From contig JAPZAS010000016.1 of assembly GCA_027460525.1 (NCBI GenBank), positions 1-64,000 on the forward strand: DNA of 64,000 nucleotides, written 5' to 3'. The stretch's first letter is position 1. Every line of letters starts with the position of its first letter. The translations under genes and the position numbers were made by a program. This DNA is from Candidatus Methanoperedens sp. (GTDB taxonomy: Archaea > Halobacteriota > Methanosarcinia > Methanosarcinales > Methanoperedenaceae). The notes beneath the pieces are model-generated. The model saw only the letters and a program-made list of their open reading frames with translations, did no database searches and had not been told where the DNA came from. This document shows positions 43,145 to 53,103 of this stretch, piece by piece.

Positions 43145-45577
43145 ATGTTATATAATCCGTCTCAAATGGAAAAAACTGAGTTATATGGTACTTTCGTAGC
43201 GAGAGAAAAACTTCTCAGTGAATTGCTTGAAACAATAGATGATAACACCGGAAAAAAGAGCATTCAGCATATTATATTATTGGGTGCAAGAGGCATCGGA
43301 AAAACCAATATGCTGCGGATGGTGGAAAATAAAGTCCATGATTCATCACAACTGCAAAGTAAATGGATAACCGTAAATGTTCCAGAAGAGCAGTACGGTA
43401 TTTTTGGTCTTTTAGACTTTTTCAAATATATCCTTGAAATTATTTTACATTCCTCTCAACCAGAAAAGATAGATAAAGATGAATATAAAAAAGAACTGGA
43501 AAAGGTAGATTCATCAAGAAATAAGGAATCTCTTGATAAACTTATTTCGATATTCAAAGATATTTCAAATAAAGAAAACAAGCAGTTCCTGTTATTAATT
43601 GATAACATCGATAAGATTTTAGCAGAAAAAATTACTGAAGAAAAAGAACTGGAATATCTCAGGTCAATTTTGATGGCTGATAATTTTTTAATGATTCTCG
43701 GCACTTCAACTTCTATTTTTGAAGAGATTGCATTATACGACAAAGCATTTTTCAGGTTCTTCAAAACCATCCATTTGCAAAATCTCAGCGATAAAGAAGT
43801 TGAAGCTTTACTGCTTAAAAGAGCTAAATTCGATGGCATTGTTGATAAAATAAAACTCGACGAGAACAAGAATAAAATCAAGGCAATCACAGAATTGACA
43901 GGCGGATACCCGAGGCTTGTTTTAATGTTATATGAGATACTGGAAGATAAACCGTTATTGGATGTCCTTAAGACGTTTAATAAACTTTTGGATAATCTTA
44001 CTCCATATTACAAGCATAGAATGGATGACTTAACGCCTCAGCAACAGAAAATAATTGATACTATCATGATGACAGATGGAATTGCTTCACCCACAGATGT
44101 AGCTAAAAAGGTCGGATGGAAGCCAACCGTCATAACATCACAATTCACAAGATTGAAGGATTTGAATATTCTTCAAATCAAGGAGGACGGCGAAAGAAAA
44201 AGGAAGAAGAGCTTTTATGAGATTTCCGATAGGCTCTTTGTTATATGGTACCAGATGAGATATCTGGGAGTCCTGAGACGACGGATTGAATATATTGTCA
44301 CATTTCTTAAGATATGGTATGACCTTGGAGACATGAAAAATAAGATTTCTTTATACGCATCACAATACCAGAAAAATTATTCGATGGGGAATTTTGTTGA
44401 ATCTTATAATTATGCCAGAAGCATTTCGATAATGTCCTGTGCGATATCAGAAGCTAATGAAAAAGAGAAATTATACCCTGAACAAGTCAATCGATATATT
44501 GACATTGGCAAATTTGAGGATGCATTGAAAGAACTGAAAGAACTTTTAAAAATACATGAAGAAACTAATAACAGTGAAGGAATGGCAAACGATTATGGCA
44601 ACATGGGCATTGTCTTCCGGAAACAAGGCGATATGCAAAAAGCGCTCGACCATTATGAAAAAGCGCTTAAAATAGATGAAGAGATCGGAAACAGGGAAGG
44701 TATGGCAAGCCAGTTAGGCAACATGGGCATTGTTTTCGGGATACAGGGCGACATGATAAAAGCGCTCGACCATTTTGAAAAAGCGCTTAAAATAGATGAA
44801 GAGTTCGGAAACAGGGAAGGTATGGCAATCCGGTTCGGCAACATGGGCAATGTCTTCGGGATACAGGGCGACATGATAAAAGCCATCGACCATTATGAAA
44901 AAGCGCTTAAAATACATGAAGAGATCGGAAACAGGGAAGGTATGGCAATCCAGTTAGGCAACATGGGTAATGTCTTCGGGATACAGGGCGACATGATAAA
45001 AACGCTCGACCATTATGAAAAAGCGCTTAAAATACATGAAGAGATTGGCAACAGGGAAGGCATGGCAATCCAGTTAGGCAACATGGGCAATGTCTTCCAG
45101 ATACAGGGCGACATGATAAAAGCGCTCGACCATTATGAAAAAGTGCTTAAAATATTTGAAGAGGTTGGTAATAAATTAAATTACAATATTATTATGAATA
45201 ATAAAATAAATTTGCTTTTCAACGTTGCCATAAAAAATAATAAGGAACAAAATACAGGAAAAGCGCTTGAGAATCTTGGAGAGATTGCAGAATCCTTGAA
45301 GAAGACAAAAAATGAAGACACAATAAAAATTATTATTTCCACAATATTTAAATTATTGACTGATTCGGAATACGATTTTGTAATAAATATTTTGGAAATA
45401 CTCCAAAAAGAGCATAAAGATATCTATGAGATGTGCGAGCCATTCATGATAACTGCGCAATACCTTAAAACAAAAGATGCCAGCATATTAGAAAATACAA
45501 GTTCTATTGTTTTGGAGGGAGTAAATAAAATACTCGAAGCCATAGAGAAACCAAAATTGGAAAGAGTTAATGTATAA
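43145..45577 (+). CDS. STAND NTPase with winged helix and TPR repeat array
   Basis: This 810-residue protein starts with an AAA/STAND module (P-loop LLGARGIGKTN; Walker B QFLLLIDNID; TGGYPRLVLML arginine-sensor region). A winged helix follows (PTDVAKKVGWKPTVITSQFTRLKDL). Then come about six 40-residue TPR units, of which five are nearly identical (GNMGIVFxxQGDMxKALDHY), and a helical tail. STAND proteins with TPR sensors often detect a partner or invader and oligomerise. The GTG at 43103 lies inside the previous gene, so the ATG at 43145 is chosen. It may form a two-ATPase system with the preceding gene. Confidence 0.82.
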   Translation: MLYNPSQMEKTELYGTFVAREKLLSELLETIDDNTGKKSIQHIILLGARGIGKTNMLRMVENKVHDSSQLQSKWITVNVPEEQYGIFGLLDFFKYILEIILHSSQPEKIDKDEYKKELEKVDSSRNKESLDKLISIFKDISNKENKQFLLLIDNIDKILAEKITEEKELEYLRSILMADNFLMILGTSTSIFEEIALYDKAFFRFFKTIHLQNLSDKEVEALLLKRAKFDGIVDKIKLDENKNKIKAITELTGGYPRLVLMLYEILEDKPLLDVLKTFNKLLDNLTPYYKHRMDDLTPQQQKIIDTIMMTDGIASPTDVAKKVGWKPTVITSQFTRLKDLNILQIKEDGERKRKKSFYEISDRLFVIWYQMRYLGVLRRRIEYIVTFLKIWYDLGDMKNKISLYASQYQKNYSMGNFVESYNYARSISIMSCAISEANEKEKLYPEQVNRYIDIGKFEDALKELKELLKIHEETNNSEGMANDYGNMGIVFRKQGDMQKALDHYEKALKIDEEIGNREGMASQLGNMGIVFGIQGDMIKALDHFEKALKIDEEFGNREGMAIRFGNMGNVFGIQGDMIKAIDHYEKALKIHEEIGNREGMAIQLGNMGNVFGIQGDMIKTLDHYEKALKIHEEIGNREGMAIQLGNMGNVFQIQGDMIKALDHYEKVLKIFEEVGNKLNYNIIMNNKINLLFNVAIKNNKEQNTGKALENLGEIAESLKKTKNEDTIKIIISTIFKLLTDSEYDFVINILEILQKEHKDIYEMCEPFMITAQYLKTKDASILENTSSIVLEGVNKILEAIEKPKLERVNV
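44579..45178 (+). repeat. five tandem 120-bp TPR-coding repeats
   Basis: Five consecutive 120-base units encode 40-residue TPR motifs, each beginning at the GGAATGGCA/GGTATGGCA junction (44579, 44699, 44819, 44939, 45059). Units two to five differ by only a few bases. This degree of DNA identity implies recent amplification or gene conversion, so copy number may vary among strains. Confidence 0.9.
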
Positions 45578-45622
45578 ATAAGTACCAAATCATAAGGAGA
45601 CGAAAATATAGGAAAGAACACA

Positions 45623-47143
45623 ATGGAACCCTACTTTCACCTCAAGGGCAGCTTCAAAACAAGCGCCGACGCCACGGCAACCCGCGCCGACATAGAAAAG
45701 TTCATCGAAGATGCAAAAGCAACCATCCTGCAGAAAGGCGTTCCGGCAGGGAGAGGCTCCAGAATCATAGGCTGGGACATAAAGGATAACAGCATCTCTT
45801 TTGACATAGAATCAGACCGCTACCTGCGCGCCCACGATGCCTTTATCCGCCTCCGCAAACCGCTTGCAGCGGTTCTTGGCAAAGGATATAAGATAGGAAT
45901 CAGAGGCGCGGAGGTAGAAGAGTTCATCGTCAAACTGCCTTCCGAGCAGGAGCTGCGCCAGAAAAAAATCCCCCACGTTAAAGGGATAGAGTTCGAGGAC
46001 GGCACAATCACGCTCTCACTCGATGTGGGTGAAGCAGAGCTTGAGAACAAGATCCCTGACAGGATAATTTCTCTCATCGAGGATAAAATCGCAGCGCAGG
46101 GCTTCGGCGGGAAAGCAGAGCACTGGAGCCTGCTCTGGGAAAGCCCCAAAAAAGAATTCCCCGTATTTAAATACGGGGTTAAAGACCCCACTGTGGAGGC
46201 TGAGAAGCTGGGCTGGATAAAACGCGGAGCAAGCCGGGGGCAGTGGATACACGGGGCGCAGATGGCGCATATCTTCAGGACTTTTGAACAGATTGTGCTG
46301 GAAGAGGTCATCAAGCCCCTGGGTTACATCGAGATGATATTCCCCAAGCTTGATACATGGGACGTATTGAAGCATTCAGGACATGCAAAGGGCGTATATC
46401 CTGAGATATACTACATCAGCCCTCCCAAGACGAGGGACCCTGCTTTCTGGGAGGAAGTCATAGATTATTACAAGGTCACCCTTGAAGTGCCGCTTGATTT
46501 GATTTCGGAGAAAATCGATAAACCCATAGGAGCCATGTGTTATGCCCAGTGTCCATCGTTCTGGCCTTTCCTGCAGGGAAAGACCGTGGCTGAGGATTCC
46601 TTCCCGATAAAGGTGTTTGACCGCTCGGGCACATCGCACAGGTATGAGAGCGGGGGCTTGCACGGTATGGAGAGGGTGGATGAATTCCACAGGATAGAGC
46701 TTGTTTTCATAGGCGCGCAGGAGCAGGTTCTTTCCCACTCGAAGGAGATGCAGGAGTGCTACAAACACATATTCAACGACATACTTGACCTTGAATGGAG
46801 GATGGCATGGGTCACGCCATGGTTCATGGCGCAGGAAGGGTTGACCGGGCTTGCCGGGCAAAAAGAGGTGGGCACTATTGATTTTGAGGCGCCTCTTCCC
46901 TATCGCGGAAAGGACGGCGAGTGGCTTGAGTTCCAGAACCTGAGCGTGAACGGCGATAAGTATCCCAGGGGCTTTAACGTGAAGTCGCAGTCAGGGAAGG
47001 AGGTGTGGAGCGGCTGCTCAGGCATCGGGCTTGAGAGATGGGCGAGCACGTTCCTTGCTCAGAAAGGACTTGACACTGAGAACTGGCCCGAGAAGTTCAG
47101 GGAGAAGGTAGGGGAGATGCCGAAAGGGATAAGGTTCATGTGA
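45623..47143 (+). CDS. serS: seryl-tRNA synthetase, methanogen type (SerRS2)
   Basis: This 506-residue class II enzyme is the rare methanogenic-type SerRS, with an N-terminal domain unlike the usual coiled-coil arm. It has zinc-site residues in the core ([13 protein letters not shown] region and the terminal [13 protein letters not shown], motif 3). [20 protein letters not shown] is motif 2. It charges tRNA-Ser. Such SerRS is nearly limited to methanogens and close relatives, supporting the taxonomic call. Its last 48 bases are duplicated about 750 bp downstream. Confidence 0.95.
   Translation: MEPYFHLKGSFKTSADATATRADIEKFIEDAKATILQKGVPAGRGSRIIGWDIKDNSISFDIESDRYLRAHDAFIRLRKPLAAVLGKGYKIGIRGAEVEEFIVKLPSEQELRQKKIPHVKGIEFEDGTITLSLDVGEAELENKIPDRIISLIEDKIAAQGFGGKAEHWSLLWESPKKEFPVFKYGVKDPTVEAEKLGWIKRGASRGQWIHGAQMAHIFRTFEQIVLEEVIKPLGYIEMIFPKLDTWDVLKHSGHAKGVYPEIYYISPPKTRDPAFWEEVIDYYKVTLEVPLDLISEKIDKPIGAMCYAQCPSFWPFLQGKTVAEDSFPIKVFDRSGTSHRYESGGLHGMERVDEFHRIELVFIGAQEQVLSHSKEMQECYKHIFNDILDLEWRMAWVTPWFMAQEGLTGLAGQKEVGTIDFEAPLPYRGKDGEWLEFQNLSVNGDKYPRGFNVKSQSGKEVWSGCSGIGLERWASTFLAQKGLDTENWPEKFREKVGEMPKGIRFM
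47096..47143 (+). repeat. serS 3' end, left copy of 48-bp direct repeat
   Basis: The last 48 bases of serS, including the stop codon, recur at 47845-47891 with one base missing and one substitution. The two copies bracket the small DUF4258/DUF2283 pair. This is the pattern left when a module inserts at a gene end and rebuilds or duplicates the target. Confidence 0.85.
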
Positions 47144-47172
47144 TTTTTTATGATAAATCGTAAACAGTTGCC

Positions 47173-47451
47173 ATGAATATAGATGAGCTGAAAGAGGTAG
47201 TTAAATCCATTGAGACGATTACATTCAGCAAACATTTTCATCTTAGAGCTATAATACGGGGAATCACAGAGAAAGAAGTCCTATCATATTTGAGAAATCC
47301 CGAAGCTCTTGAGCATTTTGAGTATCAGGGTGAAGAACCAGAAGGTAAGAAGTATGTTCTTATATTTAATAAGTCAAATAAATACAATTTAAAAGTAGTT
47401 ATCTCAAATAAAAGAAGCTTTAAATGTAGTAACTGCTCATATACAAAGTAA
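47173..47451 (+). CDS. DUF4258 family protein, probable toxin
   Basis: A 92-residue protein with the DUF4258 pattern: ITFSKHFHLRAIIRGITEKEV (the conserved Ser-His...Arg...Arg-Gly-Ile start) and strands around KYVLIFNKSNKYNLKVVISN. DUF4258 proteins are RelE-fold-like and often pair with DUF2283, as here (24 bases downstream). The C-terminus has CSNCSY, a possible metal pair. It is inferred to be the toxin of a small toxin-antitoxin pair. Confidence 0.7.
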   Translation: MNIDELKEVVKSIETITFSKHFHLRAIIRGITEKEVLSYLRNPEALEHFEYQGEEPEGKKYVLIFNKSNKYNLKVVISNKRSFKCSNCSYTK

Positions 47452-47475
47452 GAGAAAACGAAAGATGTTAGATAA

Positions 47476-47826
47476 ATGGTTAAAGATACAAAAATAGACT
47501 TTGATTACGAGAACGATATTTTATACCTGTATACTGGCGAGAAGGTTAAGGACAGCCTGCAAATAGAAGATTTTATAATAGATTTTTCCTACGATAACAA
47601 GATTGTTGTAATTGAAATTTTGGATGCTTCTAAGATATTAAGTGAATTATCACAAACCAATCTAACAAAAGATGCCTTATCAAAAATAGAGTCAGCCGGA
47701 ATAAGTGTTTATCATGGAAAAGAGTTAATCTATGTTTTGTTAGCTATTCGTTTATCCATAAATCAGGAAAGCGTAGATATAAGAATCCCGATTCCTGCGC
47801 CTGCTGCTGTTTCTGCGGTTGCCTGA
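47476..47826 (+). CDS. DUF2283 family protein, probable antitoxin
   Basis: This 116-residue protein starts with the DUF2283 signature IDFDYENDILYLYTGEKV, followed by DFIIDFSYDNKIVVIEILDASKIL. DUF2283 proteins sit beside DUF4258 toxins and are presumed antitoxins. The tail after residue 95 (IPIPAPAAVSAVA) is unusual and may be read-through into non-native sequence at the insertion edge. It lies just before the right copy of the duplicated serS end. Confidence 0.7.
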   Translation: MVKDTKIDFDYENDILYLYTGEKVKDSLQIEDFIIDFSYDNKIVVIEILDASKILSELSQTNLTKDALSKIESAGISVYHGKELIYVLLAIRLSINQESVDIRIPIPAPAAVSAVA

Positions 47827-47844
47827 AAACTTGCCATGTGCACA

Positions 47845-47891
47845 TTCAGGGAGAAGGTAGGGAGATGCCGAAAGGGATAAGGTTTATGTGA
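47845..47891 (+). repeat. duplicated serS 3' end, right copy
   Basis: These 47 bases match serS 47096-47143 apart from one deleted G and a C-to-T change. They are non-coding here because the frame is shifted. They mark the right edge of the DUF4258/DUF2283 insert and lie 71 bases before herA. Confidence 0.85.
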
Positions 47892-47962
47892 AAAAATCAC
47901 GTTCCTTTTCCAATATCCAATAGAGAAAGTATAATACCCAATCGAATTAATTTTAACATACA

Positions 47963-49597
47963 ATGACGAAGGACTCAATCGGCGTAATATTCGGGAAAAC
48001 CAGCTCCCTGAACTTTCGGTTCGCGGTTTCAGACAGCACTGCTACCAAAAGATCTGATTACATCAAAGCCTGGCACGAAAGTGATGGCTGGACGCTCGCC
48101 CAGGTCTCAACAATCACAAGCTCAAACGAGGATTTCTCAGTTGAAGAAGCAGTGGATGTAGCAGAAGGTTCATCGAAGATAGGCGACATGAATGAGCAGA
48201 TCATTGCAGACGCTACCGTGATAGGAGTTCGCGATAAGGAAGGGATACTTCGCATCCCCAAATCCCCTTTCAGTCCGGGGGATAAGGTCTTCAAAGCAGA
48301 TGAGTTGCTGATCAAACAGACGCTCGGCTTGATGCGCGGCGATGTCTATATCGGGCTTCTGGAGGGGCAGGACGTCCACGTCAACCTCGACGCCAATAAC
48401 CTTGTTCAGAAGCACTGCAGCATCCTTGCAAAGACCGGCGCGGGAAAATCATATACAGGCGGCGTCATATTGGAAGAACTTCTCGATAAGAACGTCCCGC
48501 TACTGATCATCGACCCGCACGGGGAATATGCCACCCTGAAATTCCCAAATGAGGATAAATCCACATCCTTTGAGAGATACGGAATAACACCAAAAGGTTA
48601 TGCAGCCCAGATAACCGTTTACACGCCTGCGAATAAATTGCTGAATCCGGCTGCGGACATGCTTTTCAGACTTAACGGCATAAACCTGGGCATAAAAGAG
48701 TTCGTGCAGTTTTTTTCTGAAGACAGGTCGCAGAACGAGACAGGGATACTGTTCGAGGCGGTCTCAAAACTCAAGGCTGAAAAAGAGAAATATACCATAG
48801 ATGACATAATCTTTGAAGTGGGGCAGAACAAGAGCAAGGTCAAATGGAACGTTATCAATAAGCTTGAGGCGTTGAGGGAGACGGGCATACTATCAGATAA
48901 AGCCACATCGATCAACGAACTGGTACAGGAAGGCAGAGCCTCGATAATCGATATGAGAGGCGTGAATCCCGACCTCCAGGCGATGATAGTGTCCAAGCTG
49001 TGCACTGATATTTTCGAGGCGCGAAAGCTTGCCGTGATTCCCCCATGCATGCTTGTGCTTGAGGAGGCGCACAATTTCTGTCCAGAGAAGGGATTTGAGA
49101 GGACTGTGAGCACGGATATCCTGCGCACCATCGCATCAGAAGGCAGGAAATTCGGTCTCGGGCTCATGGTCATTTCGCAGCGCCCCGCCCGCGTGGACAA
49201 GAACGTGCTCTCGCAGTGCAATACGCAGATAATCATGAAGGTCACAAACCCCAATGACTTAAAAGCCATAAGCAAAGGTCTTGAAGGCATAAGCTCGGAC
49301 GTTGAGGAGGATATCAAGCGCCTTTCCCCCGGCGTAGCGATGATAGTGAGCACTTACATCGAGCGCCCCATACTGGTAGATATAAGGACACGAAAGAGCA
49401 AGCATGGAGGCGCAAGCGTGCCTGTGGTTAAAGTCCCTGTTACAGATAAGGAAAAAGTGCCCCAGCCGGCGCAAGATATGGAAAAGGGAGGCAAAACCGA
49501 ACCTAAAGTTGAACCTGTCAAAGAAGTCCCCAAAAAATCCAGAGCAAAACGTGAGATTAGCCTTTATCAAAAAATGTTCGGGTCGAGGAAGGCATGA
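47963..49597 (+). CDS. herA: HerA-family DNA translocase (HAS-barrel, DUF87)
   Basis: This 544-residue protein has an N-terminal HAS-barrel-like beta domain (about 1-140). A RecA-like motor follows, with Walker [22 protein letters not shown], Walker [14 protein letters not shown] and the arginine-finger region [19 protein letters not shown] charged tail ([16 protein letters not shown]) ends in [11 protein letters not shown]. HerA helicases act with the NurA nuclease in DNA end resection, but nurA is not adjacent. Its stop overlaps thiC by four bases. Confidence 0.85.
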   Translation: MTKDSIGVIFGKTSSLNFRFAVSDSTATKRSDYIKAWHESDGWTLAQVSTITSSNEDFSVEEAVDVAEGSSKIGDMNEQIIADATVIGVRDKEGILRIPKSPFSPGDKVFKADELLIKQTLGLMRGDVYIGLLEGQDVHVNLDANNLVQKHCSILAKTGAGKSYTGGVILEELLDKNVPLLIIDPHGEYATLKFPNEDKSTSFERYGITPKGYAAQITVYTPANKLLNPAADMLFRLNGINLGIKEFVQFFSEDRSQNETGILFEAVSKLKAEKEKYTIDDIIFEVGQNKSKVKWNVINKLEALRETGILSDKATSINELVQEGRASIIDMRGVNPDLQAMIVSKLCTDIFEARKLAVIPPCMLVLEEAHNFCPEKGFERTVSTDILRTIASEGRKFGLGLMVISQRPARVDKNVLSQCNTQIIMKVTNPNDLKAISKGLEGISSDVEEDIKRLSPGVAMIVSTYIERPILVDIRTRKSKHGGASVPVVKVPVTDKEKVPQPAQDMEKGGKTEPKVEPVKEVPKKSRAKREISLYQKMFGSRKA

Positions 49598-50859
49598 CGA
49601 CGTTAATGGAAATGGCTCACGCCGGCGTTGTGACAAAAGAGATAAAATCCGTTGCTGCAAAAGAGGGTGTCAATGCCGAGGCAATAAAAAATCTTGTGGC
49701 GCAGGGGTTTCTCGTTATCCCCAAGAACATCAACAGCAAATCAGAACCCATTGGTATCGGCAAGTTGATGCGCACCAAGATTAATGCCAACGTGGGCACG
49801 TCGAGGGATTATGTTGATATCGAGGCCGAGGTGAAAAAAGCCCAAACAGCAGAAAGATACGGCTCAGATACAATAATGGATCTATCCACAGGCGGCGACC
49901 TTGATTTGATACGTAAACGCATTATCGACGCAGTGAACGTGCCTGTAGGCTCTGTTCCCATATACCAGGCGGCAAGCAGGGGGATCGAGAACATGACCTC
50001 TGATGATATGTTCAACGCAATAAGAAAACATGCGGATGATGGTATCGATTTTGTTACCATCCATGCAGGCGTGACGCTGTCGTCTTTTGAGCGCCTGAAA
50101 AAAAGCGACAGGATACTTGACGTGGTGAGCCGCGGAGGCGCTTTCACAATAGCGTGGATGAAGCATAATGACAGGGAGAACCCTTTTTATTCTGAATACG
50201 ATTACCTGCTCGAAATAGCACGAGAATACGATCTTACAATAAGCCTTGGCGATGGCATGCGCCCGGGGTGTATCAACGATGCTTCTGACAGGGCTAAATT
50301 CGAGGAGTTCATAATTCTCGGCGAGCTTGTGAAAAGGGCAAGGGCTAAAGGTGTGCAGACGCTGGTCGAAGGTCCTGGGCATGTTCCCATCGACGAGATC
50401 GGGCTTTCCGTGACTGCGATGAAGCACCTCACCGATAATGCGCCGATTTACCTCCTCGGTCCGCTTGTTACCGATATCGCGCCGGGGTACGACCATATCA
50501 CAGCCGCGATAGGCGGGGCTGTGGCCGGGATGCACGGCGCGGACTTCCTGTGCATGACAACGCCTTCCGAACATCTGGCTCTGCCGAATGTCGAGGACAT
50601 CAAGGAAGGCGCGATAGTAACGAGAATAGCTGCACATGCAGCCGACCTCGTGAAAGAAGGCGTTCGCGAGAGGGCGCGCGCCTTTGACCGCGAGATGGCG
50701 CTGGCTCGGCGTGATTTGGACTGGAACAGGCAGTTCGGACTTGCCATTGACAGCGAGAAAGCGCGGGAGATCCATGTAAGAAGTAAGAATGTTGATACGT
50801 GCAGCATGTGCGGGGAGTTGTGCTCGATTAAGATGATGCGGGATGTGATGAAAAAATAA
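49594..50859 (+). CDS. thiC: phosphomethylpyrimidine synthase
   Basis: ThiC is the radical-SAM enzyme that rearranges AIR into the thiamine pyrimidine. The 421-residue protein has [55 protein letters not shown] and the C-terminal cluster motif [11 protein letters not shown] (CX2CX4C), all diagnostic. It is a short archaeal ThiC without the bacterial N-terminal extension. It is co-transcribed with herA (ATGA overlap). No thiamine riboswitch is seen, as expected with no leader. Confidence 0.96.
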   Translation: MTTLMEMAHAGVVTKEIKSVAAKEGVNAEAIKNLVAQGFLVIPKNINSKSEPIGIGKLMRTKINANVGTSRDYVDIEAEVKKAQTAERYGSDTIMDLSTGGDLDLIRKRIIDAVNVPVGSVPIYQAASRGIENMTSDDMFNAIRKHADDGIDFVTIHAGVTLSSFERLKKSDRILDVVSRGGAFTIAWMKHNDRENPFYSEYDYLLEIAREYDLTISLGDGMRPGCINDASDRAKFEEFIILGELVKRARAKGVQTLVEGPGHVPIDEIGLSVTAMKHLTDNAPIYLLGPLVTDIAPGYDHITAAIGGAVAGMHGADFLCMTTPSEHLALPNVEDIKEGAIVTRIAAHAADLVKEGVRERARAFDREMALARRDLDWNRQFGLAIDSEKAREIHVRSKNVDTCSMCGELCSIKMMRDVMKK

Positions 50860-50938
50860 AATGCAACTGTGCACCGACTCCATGTGAACGTGCGGCGCTG
50901 AAGTTTAGTTCGCTATAGAAGATATCTCTATCGCATAC

Positions 50939-51283
50939 TTATTCTTCTTCATAAACATATTCCATATAGTCATTCTTTACACTAAAATCGGATTGCAGAG
51001 CTTCTTTCGTTGATTTACCCTCATGCATTTGCATATCAAGATACAATCTTTTCAAATCCTTCACCAGAGGATGCTCGTTATCCAAATAAAACTGCACGAC
51101 ATTTCCCGCGGTTTCTGATATCAGAAGTCCTTCTGCCTCGTAAAGCCTCAGGTACCTGTTCGACGTTTGCGGGCTGATGTTCAGTTCTCTTGCAAGCCTT
51201 TTGATATGGATTTTGTTCTCAGGCTTTGAAAGGAAAAACTCTAAAACGCACCACCCTTTGAATTTCCTCCATTCAGATAGCAT
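50939..51283 (-). CDS. winged-helix regulator
   Basis: A 114-residue DNA-binding protein. The segment IHIKRLARELNISPQTSNRYLRLYEAEGLL is a clear helix-turn-helix with wing, preceded by FKGWCVLEFFLS. The C-terminal helices (VKDLKRLYLDMQMH) may dimerise. It lies 31 bases upstream of the GTPase gene on the same strand. Between them is the 12-base CATACTATCGTATGATATA-like palindromic stretch near 51290-51310 that could be an operator. Confidence 0.78.
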   Translation of the reverse strand: MLSEWRKFKGWCVLEFFLSKPENKIHIKRLARELNISPQTSNRYLRLYEAEGLLISETAGNVVQFYLDNEHPLVKDLKRLYLDMQMHEGKSTKEALQSDFSVKNDYMEYVYEEE

Positions 51284-51314
51284 ATTTAATCATACTATCG
51301 TATGATATATAATA

Positions 51315-52352
51315 CTACCCGAGCATTCCCATGAGCCTTTCAAGCACCTCTTTCACGCCCTCTCCCGTAAGCGTGGACATGCTCATATCAACGCCCTCAG
51401 CCGGCGCCGAAATATCGATCTTGTTCGCTGCAACAAGTACAGGCACCATGAACTCTTTTTTTATCTCCTCAAGAAGATGCATCTGCTTATCCAGTGTATA
51501 TCCGCATGTCTCGGAAGGATCGATGATATAAAGAACCGCCTTTCCCACATGCTTCAGCGCCGAGATTGCCTGAAGCTCTATCTCGTTCCTCTCCTCAAGA
51601 GGTCGGTCAAGCAGCCCTGGCGTATCGATGACCTGGTATCTAATATTGTCCCGTGTGAAATGCCCGACGGCAAGCCCTTTCGTGGTAAAGGGATACGGGG
51701 CTATTTCGGGTCTCGCGCTGCTCACAAGCGCCACGAAGCTGGATTTGCCCACGTTCGGGTAGCCCGCGACCACGATTGCAGGACCTTCGCCGATATCCGG
51801 CAGTTTTTTAAGTTTATTGCGCGCCTCGTTGAGGAAGCGCAGGTTGCCGTCGATGCTGTTTATGATCGAAGAAATCCTTCCGAATGCCTGTTTGCGCACC
51901 ACTTTTGCGTCCTCGGCGTCGCGCATCATGCCCACGTACTTTCTTGCCATCTCGTGTATTTTATTGCCTGCCCACTGCACTGAGGCGAGGTTCATTTTCA
52001 TCTCTTCCACGCCCACGAGTATATCGGCAAGCTCACGGTAAAAAGGCGGCATCTTTGATGAATCCAATGTTATCTGTTCTTTTTTGACGGATTCATCAAA
52101 CTTTGGTGAACCCGATATCTGTTCTTTATCGGCGGGTTCATCGAACTGGTCAAAGCTCGGGAACTTTCTGACTACGCTTATGAGGTTATCGCTCAGGATG
52201 TTTGCAGCCGTCAGGAGCATGGATTCCTCGGCTTTTAATTTTGACTCGCGGTCAAGAATCCGTTTTCCATGCTTTGCTCTTGCAGCGCGGCGGAAGGATT
52301 TGTCAAGGAGTTCTTCTGCTGTTGGAACGGTTGGGATTTTTTCAAATATCAT
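51315..52352 (-). CDS. NOG1-family GTPase
   Basis: This 345-residue GTPase has an N-terminal helical region typical of NOG1 (MIFEKIPTVPTAEELLDKSF), G1 AGYPNVGKSSF, G3 VIDTPGLLDRP, G4 AANKIDI and a short C-terminus. NOG1 acts in large ribosomal subunit assembly. Between about residues 75 and 100 is a low-complexity pair of similar runs, DKEQISGSPKFDES and KKEQITLDSSK, not usual in the family. The start ATG at 52352 gives the full helical domain. Confidence 0.9.
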   Translation of the reverse strand: MIFEKIPTVPTAEELLDKSFRRAARAKHGKRILDRESKLKAEESMLLTAANILSDNLISVVRKFPSFDQFDEPADKEQISGSPKFDESVKKEQITLDSSKMPPFYRELADILVGVEEMKMNLASVQWAGNKIHEMARKYVGMMRDAEDAKVVRKQAFGRISSIINSIDGNLRFLNEARNKLKKLPDIGEGPAIVVAGYPNVGKSSFVALVSSARPEIAPYPFTTKGLAVGHFTRDNIRYQVIDTPGLLDRPLEERNEIELQAISALKHVGKAVLYIIDPSETCGYTLDKQMHLLEEIKKEFMVPVLVAANKIDISAPAEGVDMSMSTLTGEGVKEVLERLMGMLG

Positions 52353-52431
52353 ATTTACCTGTAATTATAATTTTATATAAATATGTGAATGGAGCTAATA
52401 TGCCCGGTAATCGTATAAGGTTAGCGTTCGT

Positions 52432-53103
52432 CTAATCCTGAAGTGTTAAATATTCTTCTGTCAGTTTCCGCACAACATCAGCCAGTTCATCAAGCTTCCC
52501 GGTGAAGAAGTGGTCTGCCCCGATTTGAATAAGCTTCTTTGGCTCAGGAATTTCCTGGCAAAGCTTCTCCATTTTTCCTATGGGTATGAGCGTATCCAGA
52601 GTGCCGTGGATGAACAGCCTGGGTTTTCCGCATTGCATAAGAAAATCCATATCACCGAAGCCTGCAGGCGTCCCGATTCCAATCATCACTTTCACGCGTG
52701 CATCCCCGCATCCAGCCTTCATGCCCACCCATGCCCCGAAGGAGTGACCGGCAATAATTATTTTGTCTCCTTTCCCCGCTGCGTGGTCAATGGCTGCCCT
52801 TACGTCATCAGTCTCGCCTCTGCCGTTATCGTATTTCCCGCTGCTTTTTCCCACTCCCCGGAAATTGAAGCGCAGGGAAGGTATGTCGAGGTCGAGAAAT
52901 GCATGGGATGCCGTTACCACAACCTTGCTGTGCATCGAGCCGCCGTAGAGCGGATGGGGATGGCAGATAACCGCAACTGCAGGATAATGCGCGGGTTCAG
53001 GAACAGGAAGCGTGAGAAGGGCTTCAAGCTCTCCTGCCTGGGAAGGCAAGATAAGCTCTATGGTTTTATGAGGTTTGTCCATCAAGCCTTCAGGCAAGCT
53101 CAA
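52432..53103 (-). CDS. alpha/beta hydrolase (COG2945 type)
   Basis: This 223-residue serine hydrolase has the oxyanion region VICHPHPLYGGSM, nucleophile GHSFGAWVG, the catalytic Asp region FIHGTLDTLIP and His in GADHFF. It belongs to the COG2945 alpha/beta hydrolases, substrates unknown. It overlaps the 5' neighbour by 14 bases. Confidence 0.88.
   Translation of the reverse strand: MSLPEGLMDKPHKTIELILPSQAGELEALLTLPVPEPAHYPAVAVICHPHPLYGGSMHSKVVVTASHAFLDLDIPSLRFNFRGVGKSSGKYDNGRGETDDVRAAIDHAAGKGDKIIIAGHSFGAWVGMKAGCGDARVKVMIGIGTPAGFGDMDFLMQCGKPRLFIHGTLDTLIPIGKMEKLCQEIPEPKKLIQIGADHFFTGKLDELADVVRKLTEEYLTLQD

Noticed and set aside
44579-45178. Regular 120-base repeats as a possible CRISPR array
   Set aside because: The repeats are contiguous without spacers and encode TPR motifs in frame.
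47963-50859. HerA taken as part of a HerA-NurA-Mre11-Rad50 operon
   Set aside because: Neighbours are a toxin-antitoxin pair and thiC; no nurA, mre11 or rad50 frame is seen in the window.
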